64,000 bases of DNA from Przewalskia tangutica (GCA_029844215.1 CM056724.1:75907093-75971092), one strand, 5' to 3'. Counted from the stretch's first letter, positions 23,233 through 35,800 are shown. Notes: generated by a model not told the origin, from the letters alone. Translations and numbers: made by a program.

Positions 23233-24845
23233 CCCCCCTCTTTGATGACTTCTTCATCCATTCCTAAAATATTTTCTAAGTGTTAAATCCTCCCTCCCCT
23301 TAGTGTAGAGTTCGGCCAAGAGCCTCCCCCCTCCCCCTTGGCCGAGAGCCCTTCCCCCCCCTCCTTGGGGTGCTAGCCGTGGGGTAGCCCCCCCTAGCCT
23401 AGTTGTTTTCGGATAATACCCCCCCTCTGGGTAGAAATACTCTCAGTAGTATTGGTATAATGCCCGAATTACCTTAGCCGGAGACCTTGTAGTATTCTAA
23501 GGTTATACTTATACGAAAAGCCCAGAAATACTATTATACTTCCTTTCCGTCACAAAACCGAGACCCTAAGCAAAATCTCCAAGGTTAGTTGGAGTAATAA
23601 GTAGAAGTTGGTTAGAACGTCGTAGGGTTGTTTGGTGCTGGTTGGAGCGCACGGAGTAGGAGCTAAACCTTGCTCAGGATCGACATTTAAACTCGGATAA
23701 TTATGGGCTTATCGAGGTAAATATCTTGTCCCTCTATTGTAATTGGAAATTACATGTTGTATGATTATATAGTTGAAGTATACTATATATAGAACTGAAC
23801 GTGGTTATCGCAATGTCTTTTGACTTAAGCTGAATAATAAGAAACCTTTTCGAAAGAAGAGTAATCGAACTGCTTTTTACATAGGATCAGACATGAGACT
23901 TGTGTAGCTTTTACGTGAGTAGAATTGTACCCGTCGGGTTAGATGTATAACCCCCGTTGGCTTGGTAGCCACCGATAAAGGAGAGATTTACGCCATGCGG
24001 GAGGTCTTCGAATTTTCGTAGAATGTTCTACGAGGATCTAAATATTAATAAGCGCCTTTTGGCCTTATAGGTTGAGTACTACGCGTGGCGCGATCTACTT
24101 GGCTTAAGGAGTAGCCGACGGTTGGAAGTACTTGGAGCGTTTTGCTATTAGTCGATACTCGTCGCGAGGTATGTGAACCTCTTCCTATCTCTTCTAGCAT
24201 GATATGTGTGAACTATGTAGTACCAGACGCATACGTGCTAAATGTATTTGATTGGTTTAAAACATAAAGTGTTATAACGCTTTATGGGAAGTTGGTTATA
24301 ACCTTATGTTGGTAAGAAAATACTTGTGGTTTTTAAAAGGTAACTGATTTGAACTATAACTGGCTTATTATGTGTTAATAAAGAACTTGAAGTATTTCAA
24401 GAGATTTTTGAATCATTTCGAAAGAAGAAGTAATACTTGGTTTTTGAAAACTTAAGAGTTATACTAGCTTTATGGGAAGCTAGGTAATAACGGCTTAAGA
24501 ATGTTTTACTGATTTCGGAAATCAGAATGTGTATCGACAAACCATCGCGTTAATAAAAGGAAATGTTTTGACAGATTAAGTATTATTAAAACCAGTAGAA
24601 ACTTTCATCTGCATAGAAGCTAAGATGAGACAAAATGATATTTCCTAGATCATGGTTGCTGTAATAGGATTGTTATAAACAAGAATATCCTACTCACATA
24701 TAAGGCTTATGTTTCTCAGATAGTTTAAAAGAGAATTATATTCTTAAATGAATAAGACTATGAACTACGAAACCTTTCTAAAGTAAGAAACGTGAACATT
24801 TGAAATTAGGCAAACTTGGACGTTTGAGAAATAATGTTGTTACTT

Positions 24846-24997
24846 TTTTTTTTAGGTAAATGCAAATATTATTACTAGAAACTGAAAGAAAAGTGGCTAC
24901 AATCAATCATTGAGGGTTCTCAGTCCTCAACGTAATTTAAAGAAGAAACGGGATAGTAAGGAGTTGTCACTCGAAGGTGCCATTACATAATGTTGTT
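24846..24997 (-). mobile_element. Short non-LTR retroelement insertion (SINE or LINE 3' end)
   Basis: The insert begins with a T run on the plus strand, i.e. a 3' poly-A tail on the minus strand. It is flanked by a 13-bp direct repeat AATGTTGTTACTT (24833-24845 and 24998-25010). B-type LTRs show the empty site (near 29356). Poly-A and a long target duplication are typical of target-primed reverse transcription. I cannot name the family; no Pol III A/B boxes were recognised, so a truncated LINE end is as likely as a SINE. Confidence 0.75.
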
Positions 24998-26459
24998 AAT
25001 GTTGTTACTTGATTTTACAAAGAGAAGTGTTTTGCTTTACTTCAAAAGATAATCACTCTAGTTTTCATATACTACGGGTATTGTGTGACTTTTGTAAACG
25101 TAACGTATCTTTTAAAAGATAATGTATGAAGTACTTTGAGAATAGATACTCGATCTTGTTAATCATACAATAGAATGTACCTTGTGTGTATAACTGGATT
25201 GTGTTGGTTTGTGATAGCCTTGTAATACCTTCGTGTTGATTTGATAAGTAATCATATTAGGATGCTACGTGTGTTAGTATTCTGTGATGTTTGTGTAAAG
25301 GGATTTTCCCTTGATTGTGCTTATGATGTTTAAACGATAAACTGTTATGTTGGTATTTATACCACTCACCGTGTTTCCGGGGTTAAGCCGCTCCGACGCG
25401 GGTAGACTCAGCGTGATGCAGGACCATGATTCGAGAATACCTCATGCGGTCCCGGGCCTATGCGAGCTACGAGTTTCGTGTGTTAGCGCGCCTTTATGGT
25501 CACGCGGTGCATGTGGCCATGCGGATCGCGAGTCGGGGCGATTTACGGGAGTAGCTACCCTCGATGCGGGTTATACCTCACGCGCCTATGAGATTGGCCT
25601 ACGCGAGTCGCGGGAGTTCCAGGGCTAGACGCGACATTTGATATTGCGCGCAGTGACCGCTTTTGATCATGTGACGGCCCAGACAGATATCATGATTCGA
25701 TTTACGACCTTGTTAGTCTTGCTGGTGTTAGTAGTCGGCTATGCCTTCGCACTTACCCCTGCATCGCTTTATTTGGGCACGTGGGACACGTTGTTCATGC
25801 GTGTTCCTTGGTGCTTTTCTATCATCGATCACGGCGGTGAGGAAGGTATTCCACGCATGATTGATGTTGTGGGCGTGAGACCCATATTTATGTATTTGAG
25901 TGATGACTTCGGCGGCGTGAGTCCCCGACTTGATATGATCGCTTATTTATTGTGAATCGTAGTTTGGTTATCATACATGTCTCCCGCTTTATATAGACTA
26001 CTATGATTTCATTTACGATTTTCGCCAGATACTTGCACTGCCAGATCGACCTCCTTCGGGCCGCGTTACGCCGCGAGTAAAGGTACACGATCGTTGATCC
26101 TCGCTCTTAGGGTCACGATTCACGTTTGGGAAAGCTCCGCTTCTCGGAGGCTTATCTTAGTATAGTCCTCTGTCGTTGTAGGTATTTACATTCAGGGTAT
26201 GGCGGGCCCCGTCCCGCCATTGTTGTCGATCTTTTCTTAGGTGCAGTAAATCACAAGTGTGGCGGGGTTTGTAAAAAGGATTAAACTGCTCATTTGTAAG
26301 AGTTGTTATTTATATATGCCGAAAGGCAAGTTTTCCTCAAATTCATCGCTTTGTACTTCATTTGTTTCATGTATGTGTATTATGTTCGTGATTACTCGAT
26401 GTTGTATCACTAGGGTGCCGGGTAAGGCACTACCACGCCCAGTTCGGTCGTGACAAAAG

Positions 26460-26470
26460 TGGTATCGAGC
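26460..26470 (+). promoter_or_regulatory. Primer-binding site, internal A (CAG damaged)
   Basis: TGGTATCGAGC differs from TGGTATCAGAGC by loss of one base at the CAG; the next CAG is also shortened (GCAGTTAAT to GCGATTAAT). Confidence 0.8.
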
Positions 26471-26655
26471 GATTAATCCTCGGAAAGTGTCTACGCATCA
26501 GATCCAAGAGTCTTGATTATCGGTGTGTTGTGCACCACACCAATAATCGAGAGGCTATAGGATATTTAGGATTGGTTTCTATTCTTCTCACTCGAGATCG
26601 TGCCTTAGGCGGTGTTGTAAGTTGGACCTCTAACGTATTTCTTTCCCTTACCGTT

Positions 26656-27065
26656 ATGCCTCCGCAGCAGGCAACCCGCCCAGAGGGCAAGGCGGCAGGA
26701 GCCGCGAGTCGAGTCAGAGGGTTACGTGGCACAGTGCCCAATCATCACCTGGGGTGGTGATTCATTCTGTGAGTTTTGCGACGTCACTAGCCACAGAAGA
26801 GTTTATCACGGCTGCGGCAGTTCCTACAGCGGACATGACATTTGAACCTTCGCCCACGCACGAACAGAATATAGATTTCAAGCGAGGCGCCTGTTACTAA
26901 CTATGGATTTGACTACCGAGAGTATACCGATGTCCGCGAGTCTTGATGAATATCAACGAAGGTTGTGCAAGAGTAACTTCTTCGCTAGTTCGAGCATGGC
27001 CTCGTACATGTGCTTATGCGCAGCAGTCGAGAAACGTAGAGATCGGCGTTAACGGGCGACGTTAG
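26656..27065 (+). pseudogene. gag: gag N-terminal remnant, internal A (cut by LTR-B1)
   Basis: Starts ATGCCTCCG like the other gag copies. An early basic stretch (MPPQQATRPEGKAAG) is readable for about 30 codons before the frame is lost. It ends at ACGGGCGACGTTAG, where LTR-B1 begins. The remaining gag of the outer element is not present in this position. Confidence 0.65.
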
Positions 27066-30000
27066 TGTTATACCCGTAGTTCGTGGTATGTATGCGAGGA
27101 CGCACGTGAGAATCTGACAGAAAGATTGGAAAGGAAGAAGAGGCGATTTTTTCCACGGAAAAGTTTACGGTTTTGTGAAGGAAAAAGGTTCGTTAACGGA
27201 ATTGATTCCCAGATTTGGTATTCAGACTTCTGGAATATTAGAGAATTATGGAATTTTATTTTGAATGGTCACGTGCCCACGGGAGAAATTTACTGATTTG
27301 TAGGCCCACTTTGTTTTGAGATTTTGGCCATTGTGGATATTTTCGAAGATGTTTTATTTTGGGCCAATAGAGGGTGACACGTGTCACCCCGCCAGTGGCT
27401 TAGGCCGAATGGCATTTGTGCACAACACCCTAGAGTCGTTCGACTAAACGCTTTACATAACTCGAGGGAAAATTCCGGCTATGTCTTTTCTTATTTTTGC
27501 GGATTTTTCCGAGAGGCGAACATTTTGGACCAACGAGAGGCGCACTTGGCACTCTCTCATCAGCGTGGCAAGGTGGGCGCACTGACGACTTTGGGTGTCA
27601 AGTGGTAGATATTTTTGGTAGATATTTGTGAGGGTTTTAAGGAGTAGGGTCTAGGGGGCACTTGGGTGAATCTTGGCCTTACACTTGCTATACACTTGGC
27701 TAGATCTTGGCCATTGGTTGGCCTTGGCTTGTGCTATAAATACCCCTCTCCTTTGATGAACTTCTTCATCCTAAATTTTTCCTAAGTGTTAAAATCCCTC
27801 CCTCTCCCCTCTTGTTGACTCTCGTCCAAGAGCCCCTCTCCCCCTTTGAAAGGCCCCCTTGGCCGAGAGCCCTCTCCCCCCCCCTCCTAGTAGTGTGGCC
27901 GTGGGGTACCCCCCCCCCTAGCCTAGTTGCTTTCGTATAATACCCCCCTTTGTGGTGTAGAAATACTCTCTAAAGTATTGTTATAATGCCCAAATTACCT
28001 TAGCCGTATACCTTGTTGTATTCTAAGGTTATACCTATACGAAAAGCCCAGAAATACTATTATACTTCCCGTCAGTCACAAAACCGAAACCCTAGGAAAA
28101 TCTCCATAGTCCGTTGGAGTATTGTGTAGAAGTTGGTTAGAACTTCTAAGGGTGGTTTAGAGCGGGTTGGAGCGCTCGGAGTTGGAGCTAAACGATTGCC
28201 CAGGATCGACTTTATACTTGGATAATTATGGGCTTATCGAGGTAAATATCTTGTCCCTCTATTGTAATTGGAAATTACATGATTGTTAGACTATAGTTGA
28301 AGTATACTATATGTAGAACTGAACGTTGTTGTCGGCAATGTCTTTTGACTTAAGCCTGAATAATAAGAAACCTTTTCGAAAGAAGAATCGAATCAGTAAT
28401 TACATAGGTCAGACATGAGACTTGTGTAGTAGTACCGTGAGTAGAATTGTACAGATTAGGTTAGGCGTATAACCCCTTGGTTGGCTTGGTAGCCGCCTCG
28501 ATAGAGGAGAGTTACGTTATGGGGGAGGTCGAATTTTCGGTAGAATGTTCTACGATGAGATCTAAATGTTAATGTCGCGCTGTGGCCTTATAGGTTGAAG
28601 TACTACGTGTGGCGCGATCTACTGGCTTAAGGAGTAGCCGACGGTTGGATGTACTTGAGCGCTTTTGCTATTAGTCGATACTCGTCGCGAGGTATGTGAA
28701 CCTCTTCCTATCTCTTCTAGCATGATATGTGTGAACTATGTAGTACGGTAGACGCATACGTGCTAAACGTATTTGATTGGTTTAACACATAAAGTGTTAT
28801 AACGGCTTTATGGGAAGTTGGTTATAACGACTTTATGTTGGTAAGAAAATACTTGTGGTCTTTAAAAGGTAAATCGATTTGAACTATAAGCGCTTGTTAT
28901 GTGTTAATAAAGGACTTGAAGTATTTCAAAAGAGTTTTGAATCATTTTGAAAGAAGTAATACTTGGTTTTTGAAAACTTAAGAGTTATACTAGCTTTATG
29001 GGAAGTTAGGTATAACGCTTAAGAATGTTTTCTTGATTTCGAAATCGAATGTGTATCGACCAACCAACGCGGCGTTAATAAAAGGAAATGTTTTGACTAA
29101 TTAAGTATTATTAAAACCAAGAGAAACTTCCATCCGCATGTAAGCTAAGATGAGACAAAATGATATTTCTAGATCACTATTTGTAATAAGATTGTTATAA
29201 ACAAGAATATCCTACTCACATATAAGACTTATGTTTCTCCGATTGTTTAAAAGAGAATTATATTCTTAAATGAATAAGGCTATGAACCACGAAACCTTTC
29301 TAAAATAAGAAACGTGAACATTTGAAATTAGGCAAACTTGGACGTTTGGAAAATAATGTTGTTACTTGATTTTACAAAGGGAAGTGTTTTGGTTTATTTA
29401 AAAAGACAGACACTCTATTTTATACTACGTATTGTGTGACTTATGTGAAAGCAACGGATCTTTTAAAAGATTTAATGTATGAAGTACTTTAGGGGTAGAT
29501 ACCCGAACTTGTTAGCTTAAAGTACCTTGTGTGTATAACTTGATTGTGTTGGTTTGTGATAGCCTTGTAATACTTTCTTGTTGATTGATAAGTAAACATG
29601 CTAGAATGCTACGTGTGTTAGTATCTTGTGATGTTGCGTAAAGGGGTTTTCCTTTGTTGTGCTTATGTTGCTTAACGATAAGTTGTGTTAGTATTTTACA
29701 TCACTCATCTCGAGATGATTCCGGTTGGCGCCTCCGACGCGGTAGACTCAGCGGTCGATGGACCTATGATTCGAGAATACCTACGCAGTCCTGCGGGCCT
29801 ACGCGAGCTACGAGAGTTCCGTGTTAGTGTCGTCCTTTATGGGCACGCGGTCCATGCGCCATGCGATCGCGTCCGTGCGACGCCGGAGTAGCTACCCTCG
29901 ATGCGGGAATACCTCATGCGGGCCGATGAGATTGGCCTACGCGAGTCGCGAAAGTTCGAGGGCTAGACGCGACATTAGATATCGCGGGCAAGTGGCGGCT

Positions 30001-30767
30001 TTGATCATGTGACGGTGCAGACAGATCTTATAATCTGATTCATGACCTTGATGGTATCGCTGGTGTTAGTAGTCGGCTATGCCTTCGCACTTACCCCGCA
30101 CGGTTTCATTATGGCACGTGGGACCGTGTTCATGTGTGTTCCTTGGTGCTTTTATATCATAAATCGCTGCAGCGGAGGAAGGTATTCCACGCATGATTGA
30201 TATTGGGCGTGAGACCCATTGTTATATTTTAGTGATGACTTGAGGCGTGAGTCACGACTTGATATGATTGCTTGTTTATCAGGAATCGTAGTTTTGTTAT
30301 CATACATGTCTGCTTTATATAGATCGCTATGATTTCATTTACGATTTTTGATTTCACATACTTGCACTGTTATCGACCTCGCCGGGCCGCTCACGCCGCA
30401 GTAAAGGTACACCGCCGTTGATCCTCGCTCTTGGTCACGGTCATTGCAGGAAAGCTCCGTTTCTCCGAGGCTTGTTCGTATAGTCCCCTGTTGTAGGTGC
30501 TTACATTCGGGGTATGACGGCCCCGTCCCGTCGTTGTTGTCATATCATTCGTAGAGGTGCAGAAATCGTTGTGGCGTGGTTTGTAAAAGGATTAAACTGC
30601 TCATGTTGAAAAAGTTGTTATTTACATATATGCCGAAAGACAAGTTTTTTCTCGATTATTGTTTCATATTTCATAATATGTCTTGTATCGCTTTATGTTC
30701 CGATTACTGCGGTGTCAGATCACTAGGGTGCCCGGTAGGCACGACCACGCCCGAATCGGTCGTGACA
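27066..30767 (+). mobile_element. LTR-B1, 5' LTR of inner element
   Basis: Starts TGTTATACCCGTAGTTCG and ends CGGTCGTGACA; 3702 bp. It is near identical to LTR-B2 outside CAG/CTG and G/C-run sites; for example 27615-27900 equals 33435-33720 almost throughout. That indicates a young insertion. TATA box 27735-27742. Confidence 0.9.
27735..27742 (+). promoter_or_regulatory. LTR-B1 TATA box
   Basis: TATAAATA with CCATTGGTTGGCC 25 bases upstream. Confidence 0.65.
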
Positions 30768-30771
30768 AAAG

Positions 30772-30782
30772 TGGTATCGAGC
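30772..30782 (+). promoter_or_regulatory. Primer-binding site, internal B (CAG damaged)
   Basis: TGGTATCGAGC, with the same one-base loss at CAG as at 26460 and 36640. Confidence 0.8.
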
Positions 30783-30965
30783 GATTAATCCTCGGAAAGT
30801 GTCTACAGACCGTGTCCAGTAGAGTCTTGATTATCGGTGTGTTGTGCACCACACCAATAATCAGGAGGCTATAGGATATTTAGGATTGGTTTCTATTCTT
30901 ATCACTCTGAGATCGAGAGCTGTGTTGTAAGTTGGACCCTCTGACGAAATTCATTCCCTTATCGT

Positions 30966-31408
30966 TATGCCTCCGCGTAGGGCAACCCGCCCGGGAGGCA
31001 AGGCAGCGGCGAGCCGCGAGTTGAGTTCAGAGGGTTGCGAGGCACAGCCCAATCATTACCTAGGTAGTGCTTCATTCGGGATTTCTGCGACGTCACTAGC
31101 CCCAGCAGAGTTTAGCACGGCGACGGCAGTTCTATCGCGTCCATGATATTTGAACCTTCGCCCACGACCGAACAGTGAATATAGATTGCAAAGAGGCGAC
31201 CACATTAGCTATGGATTTGGCTACCGAGATTATACCGATGTACCACGAGCCTTGATGACTACCTAAGAGAGGGTTGTGCAAGAGTAATTCTTGATTGGGC
31301 TTGAGCATGGCACGTATGCGGGCTTATGTACAGCAGCCGAAAACGTAGATCGACGGGTTAACCAAGCGACGCAGAAGAGGGCGAGCGGCGAGTCCTTCGG
31401 TAACTTTC
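30966..31408 (+). pseudogene. gag: gag remnant, internal B (3' part deleted)
   Basis: Starts ATGCCTCCG; the frame is soon lost. The text reaches the Phe-Gly-Asn-Phe linker (CCTTCGGTAACTTTCAAG). At about 31408-31411 it jumps to GTGAGTATACC, which in internal 2 lies about 350 bp further on (11345). The zinc knuckle region is therefore deleted. Internal B' has the same junction. Confidence 0.7.
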
Positions 31409-32094
31409 AAGGTGAGTATACCTTAAGTGCTATGTTCTGATAGCAGTGTGTTAGTTGTGATTAGAAATCATGGTGGGTTAACCGAGTAAGATTTTGGGGG
31501 ATAGAGAAGGTGTGAGCCTTAGAGTGTTATACGTAGAGACCTTAGAGGTAAAGCCATCTCGAGTAAAAGACGTATATTATGTTTGACCCTTATAGGAGTG
31601 CATAGTGCACGTGAGCTATGTTCGTGGGATAAGTCCCTGAGTAGTGTGGAAGGAAAGAGGGTAGTTGAGCTAAGAAGACCGCTAGGTTTTCGTAACGTGT
31701 TTAGTGAGATTGTTCCTTCGGGGAGATAGTATTTTGCGCCTTGCCGGGTCGGGTTGAGGCCACGTTGCGGGTCAACCCGCGGCATGTTTGGTGGTGGGGT
31801 CTGGTTGTGGTGGTCCCGCCTTGTGGTAGGGTCACGAGGGTGTTAGGCTCAAGTTTAGTTAACTAGCGTACGAGTTCGTGGATGCGTTCGACCAGTGGTC
31901 GGTCGATGGGGGCAGCCCATCGTGTTCTTCGGTCGGGACCGTTCACTCGGCAGTGTTGATTTATCAGAAAGGTTGTAAGGCTGCACGGGGTGCCTACCTT
32001 CACCTTATGGCGATGATGGAGCCAGTGTTACGGCTGTTTTGTTTCGGAAGTTTTACCAGCAGGTTAAGGACTCGGTGAGTCTCAGACCGCATTC

Positions 32095-32610
32095 GCCACC
32101 GGGCGGTGTGTGGATTTCAGGGGTAGTTGTGTGGATTGTTGTCTCCTGTGGAGGAAGTGTTTAAGCTACCATTTCAGTGTTCGGATATCGCCTTATGAAG
32201 CCTTGTAAGGGCGGAAGTGTAAGTTGCCGGTCGATTGGTTCGATGTTGGCAAGGTTCAGACAGTTGGTTCAGGTTTGTTCCAGCAGACTGTGGTTAGGGT
32301 GTGACGAGTTTTGGAAACAGAAGGAACTTAGCCCGAGTTACTTTGGGCCTTTTGAGTTCATGTGAAGAATAGGCCAGGTTGCCTATATGTTAGCAATTGC
32401 CGTCCGACTTAGGAGGCAGTACGTCCGGTCTTTCGTATTGTTATGTTCGGGGGGCTGAGCGTATAAAGAGGCCAGAGCCTCTACCACGGGAACAGACCCG
32501 AACCGTGGCTCTCCGTATGACACGTCCTGAGAATACGGCCGTGAGGGCATGACTCAGGGATCGCAAGCAGCCCGGTACCATTTGTTGGGTCGTCGGAGCA
32601 AGGCTCGCGA
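32095..32610 (+). pseudogene. Integrase C-terminal remnant, internal B
   Basis: Near 32110-32215 the DNA reads as the end of the integrase core and the Ala-Leu..Gly-Arg-Lys-Cys motif. At about 32318-32357 it gives Glu-Leu-Ser-Pro-Ser-Tyr-Phe-Gly-Pro-Phe-Glu, a clear GPY/F-like stretch. About 120 bp present in internals 2 and B' between these two blocks is missing. From 32452 to about 32570 a text unlike the other copies replaces the homologous stretch. Confidence 0.6.
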
Positions 32611-32611
32611 C

Positions 32612-32632
32612 AAAGTGACAAAAGTGGTATCA
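32612..32632 (+). other. Internal copy of an LTR-end/PBS junction (internal B)
   Basis: AAAGTGACAAAAGTGGTATC as at 12661, here 220 bp before LTR-B2. It retains the following A of the PBS wording (TGGTATCA). Confidence 0.7.
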
Positions 32633-32817
32633 GTGACTAAAGAAGTATATTTTTAACCCCGGGAAGAGGTATTTGTGGTGATGTTAGAGGTGTTTCCTCG
32701 TAGACTTGGATATAAGTATGTTGCGCAGGTATTTCTGTGGCCAGGTATGGCAGGATTGTTTCGTAAGTATAGTAGTGAAGACTATACTGGCGCACGTTTG
32801 TTTTGAGACTTAGAAGG

Positions 32818-32852
32818 AACATTCGGGACGAATGTTTCTAAGGGGGGAAGAA
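32818..32852 (+). promoter_or_regulatory. Hairpin and polypurine tract before LTR-B2
   Basis: The hairpin AACATTCGGGACGAATGTT is followed by AAGGGGGGAAGAA, the best purine tract of the window, ending at the LTR. Confidence 0.85.
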
Positions 32853-35800
32853 TGTTATACCCCGTAGTTCCAGGGTATGTATGCGAGGACGTACGTACGA
32901 GAATACGACAGAAAGATTGGAAAGGAAGAAAGAGGCGATTTTTTCCACGGAAAAGTTTCCGGTTTTTGTGAAGGAAAAAGGTTCGTTAATGGGAATTGGA
33001 TTCCCAGATTTGGTATTCAGACTTCCTGGAATATTAGAGAATTATGGAATTTTATTTTCGGAAATGGTCACGTGGGGCCCACGGGAGAAATTTACGGTTT
33101 TGTGGGGCCCACTTTGTTTTCGAGATTTTGGCCATTGTGGATATTTTCGGAAGATGTTTTATTTTGGGCCAATAGGAGGGTGACACGTGTCACCCCCGCC
33201 TAGGTGGCTTGGCCGAATGGCATTTGTGCACAACACCCGGTTAGAGTCGTTTTTCGACGAAACGTTTTACATAACTTGCGAGGGGAAAATTCCGGCTATG
33301 TCTTTTCTTATTTTTGCGGATTTTTCCGAGAGACGGAACATTTTGGACCAACGAGAGGGCGGCACTTGGCACCCTCTCATTGGTGGGCAAGGTGGGCGGC
33401 ACTTGGACGACTTTGGGGTGTCAAGTGGTAGATATTTTTGGTAGATATTTGTGAGGGTTTTAAGGAGTAGGGTCTAGGGGGCACTTGGGTGAATCTTGGC
33501 CTTACACTTGCTATACACTTGGCTAGATCTTGGCCATTGGTTGGCCTTGGCTTGTGCTATAAATACCCCTCTCCTTTGATGAACTTCTTCATCCTAAATT
33601 TTTCCTAAGTGTTAAAATCCCTCCCTCTCCCCTCTTGTTGACTCTCGTCCAAGAGCCCCTCTCCCCCTTTGAAAGGCCCCCTTGGCCGAGAGCCCTCTCC
33701 CCCCCCCTCCTAGTAGTGTGGCCGTGGGGTACCCCCCCCCTAGCCTAGTTGCTTTCGTATAATACCCCCCCTTTGTGGTGTAGAAATACTCTCTAAAGTA
33801 TTGTTATAATGCCCAAATTACCTTAGCCGTATACCTTGTTGTATTCTAAGGTTATACCTATAAGAAAAGCCCGTAAATACTATTATACTTCCCAGTCCAC
33901 AAACCGAAACCCTAGGAAAATCTCCATAGTCCGTTGGAGTATTGTGTAGAAGTTGGTTAGAACTTCTAAGGGTGGTTTAGAGCGGGTTGGAGCGCTCGGA
34001 GTTGGAGCTAAACGATTGCCCAGGATCGACTTTATACTTGGATAATTATGGGCTTATCGAGGTAAATATCTTGTCCCTCTATTGTAATTGGAAATTACAT
34101 GATTGTTAGACTATAGTTGAAGTATACTTTATGTAGAACTGAACGTTGTTGTCGGCAATGTCTTTTGACTTAAGCCTGAATAATAAGAAACCTTTTCGAA
34201 AGAAGAATACTGAACTGTAATTACATAGGTCAGTACATGAGACTTGTGTAGTAGTACCGTGGAGTAGAATTGTACCCGTTAGGGTTAGACGTATAACCCC
34301 CCCCCTGGTTGGCTTGGTAGCCGGCCTCGATAGAGGAGGAGAGTTACGCTGTTGCGGGGGGGGGAGGTGCTGCCGAATTTTCGGTAGAATGTTCTACGAT
34401 GAGATCTAAATGTTAATAAGCGCCTTGTGGCCTTATAGGTTGAAGTACTACGTGTGGCGCGATCTACTTGGCTTAAGGAGTAGCCGACGGTTGGATGTAC
34501 TTGGAGCGTTTTGCTATTAGTCGATACTCGTCGCGAGGTATGTGAACCTCTTCCTATCTCTTCTAGCATGATATGTGAACTATGTAGTGCGGTAGACGAT
34601 ACGTGCTAAACGTATTTGATTGGTTTAACACATAAAGTGTTATAACGGCTTTATGGGAAGTTGGTTATAACAGCTTTATGTTGGTAAGAAAATACTTGTG
34701 GTCTTTAAAAGGTAACTGATTTGAACTATAACTGGCTTGTTATGTGTTAATAAAGGACTTGAAGTATTTCAAAAGAGTTTTGAATCATTTTGAAAGAAGA
34801 AGTAATACTTGGTTTTTGAAAAACTTAAGAGTTATACTAGCTTTATGGGAAGTTAGGTATAACGGCTTAAGAATGTTTTATCGATTTGAAATCGTAATGT
34901 GTATCGACCAACCACCTGATGCGTTAATAAAAGGAAATGTTTTGACTAATTAAGTATTATTAAAACCAGAGAAACTTCCATCCGCATAAGCTAAGATGAG
35001 ACAAAATGATATTTCCTAGATCACTACTTGTAATAAGATTGTTATAAACAAGAATATCCTACTCACATATAAGACTTATGTTTCTCCGATTGTTTAAAAG
35101 AGAATTATATTCTTAAATGAATAAGGCTATGAACCACGAAACCTTTCTAAAATAAGAAACGTGAACATTTGAAATTAGGCAAACTTGGACGTTTGGAAAA
35201 TAATGTTGTTAATTGATGTTACAAAGGTTAGTGTTTTAGTTTATTTAAAAGATACCACTTCATTTTATACTACGGGTAATGTGTGACTTATGTGAAAGCA
35301 GCGGATCTTTTAAAAGATTTAATGTATGAAGTACTTTAGGGGTAGATACGAACTTGTTAGCTTAAAGTACCTTGTGTGTATAACTTGATTGTGTTGGTTT
35401 GTGATAGCCTTGTAATACTTTCTTGTTGATTGATAAGTAAACATGCTAGGATGCTACGTGTGTTAGTATCTTGTGATGTTGCGTAAAGGGGTTTTCCTTT
35501 GTTGTGCTTATGTTGCTTAACGATAAGTCGTTGTGTTAGTATTTTACATCACTCATCTCGAGATGATTCCGGGTTAAGCCCTCCGACGCGGTAGACTCAG
35601 CGGTCGATGGACCTATGATTCGAGAATACCTCACGCAGTCCTGTGGCCTGCGCGAGCTACGAGAGTTCCGTGTTAGTGTCGTCCTTTATGGGCATGCGGT
35701 CCATGTGGCCACGCGATCGCGAAGTCGGTGATCTTACGCCGGGAGTAGCTACCCTCGATGCGGGAATACCTCATGCGGGCGATGAGATTGGCCTACGCGA

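Larger units (their letters stand above)
22826..26455 (+). mobile_element. LTR-A1, 5' LTR of Complex II
   Basis: Starts TGTTATACCCTGTAATTCC and ends GGTCGTGACA; 3630 bp. TATA box 23225-23232, C-rich leader 23285-23440. It carries a 152-bp non-LTR insertion (24846-24997) shared only with LTR-A2. Confidence 0.9.
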
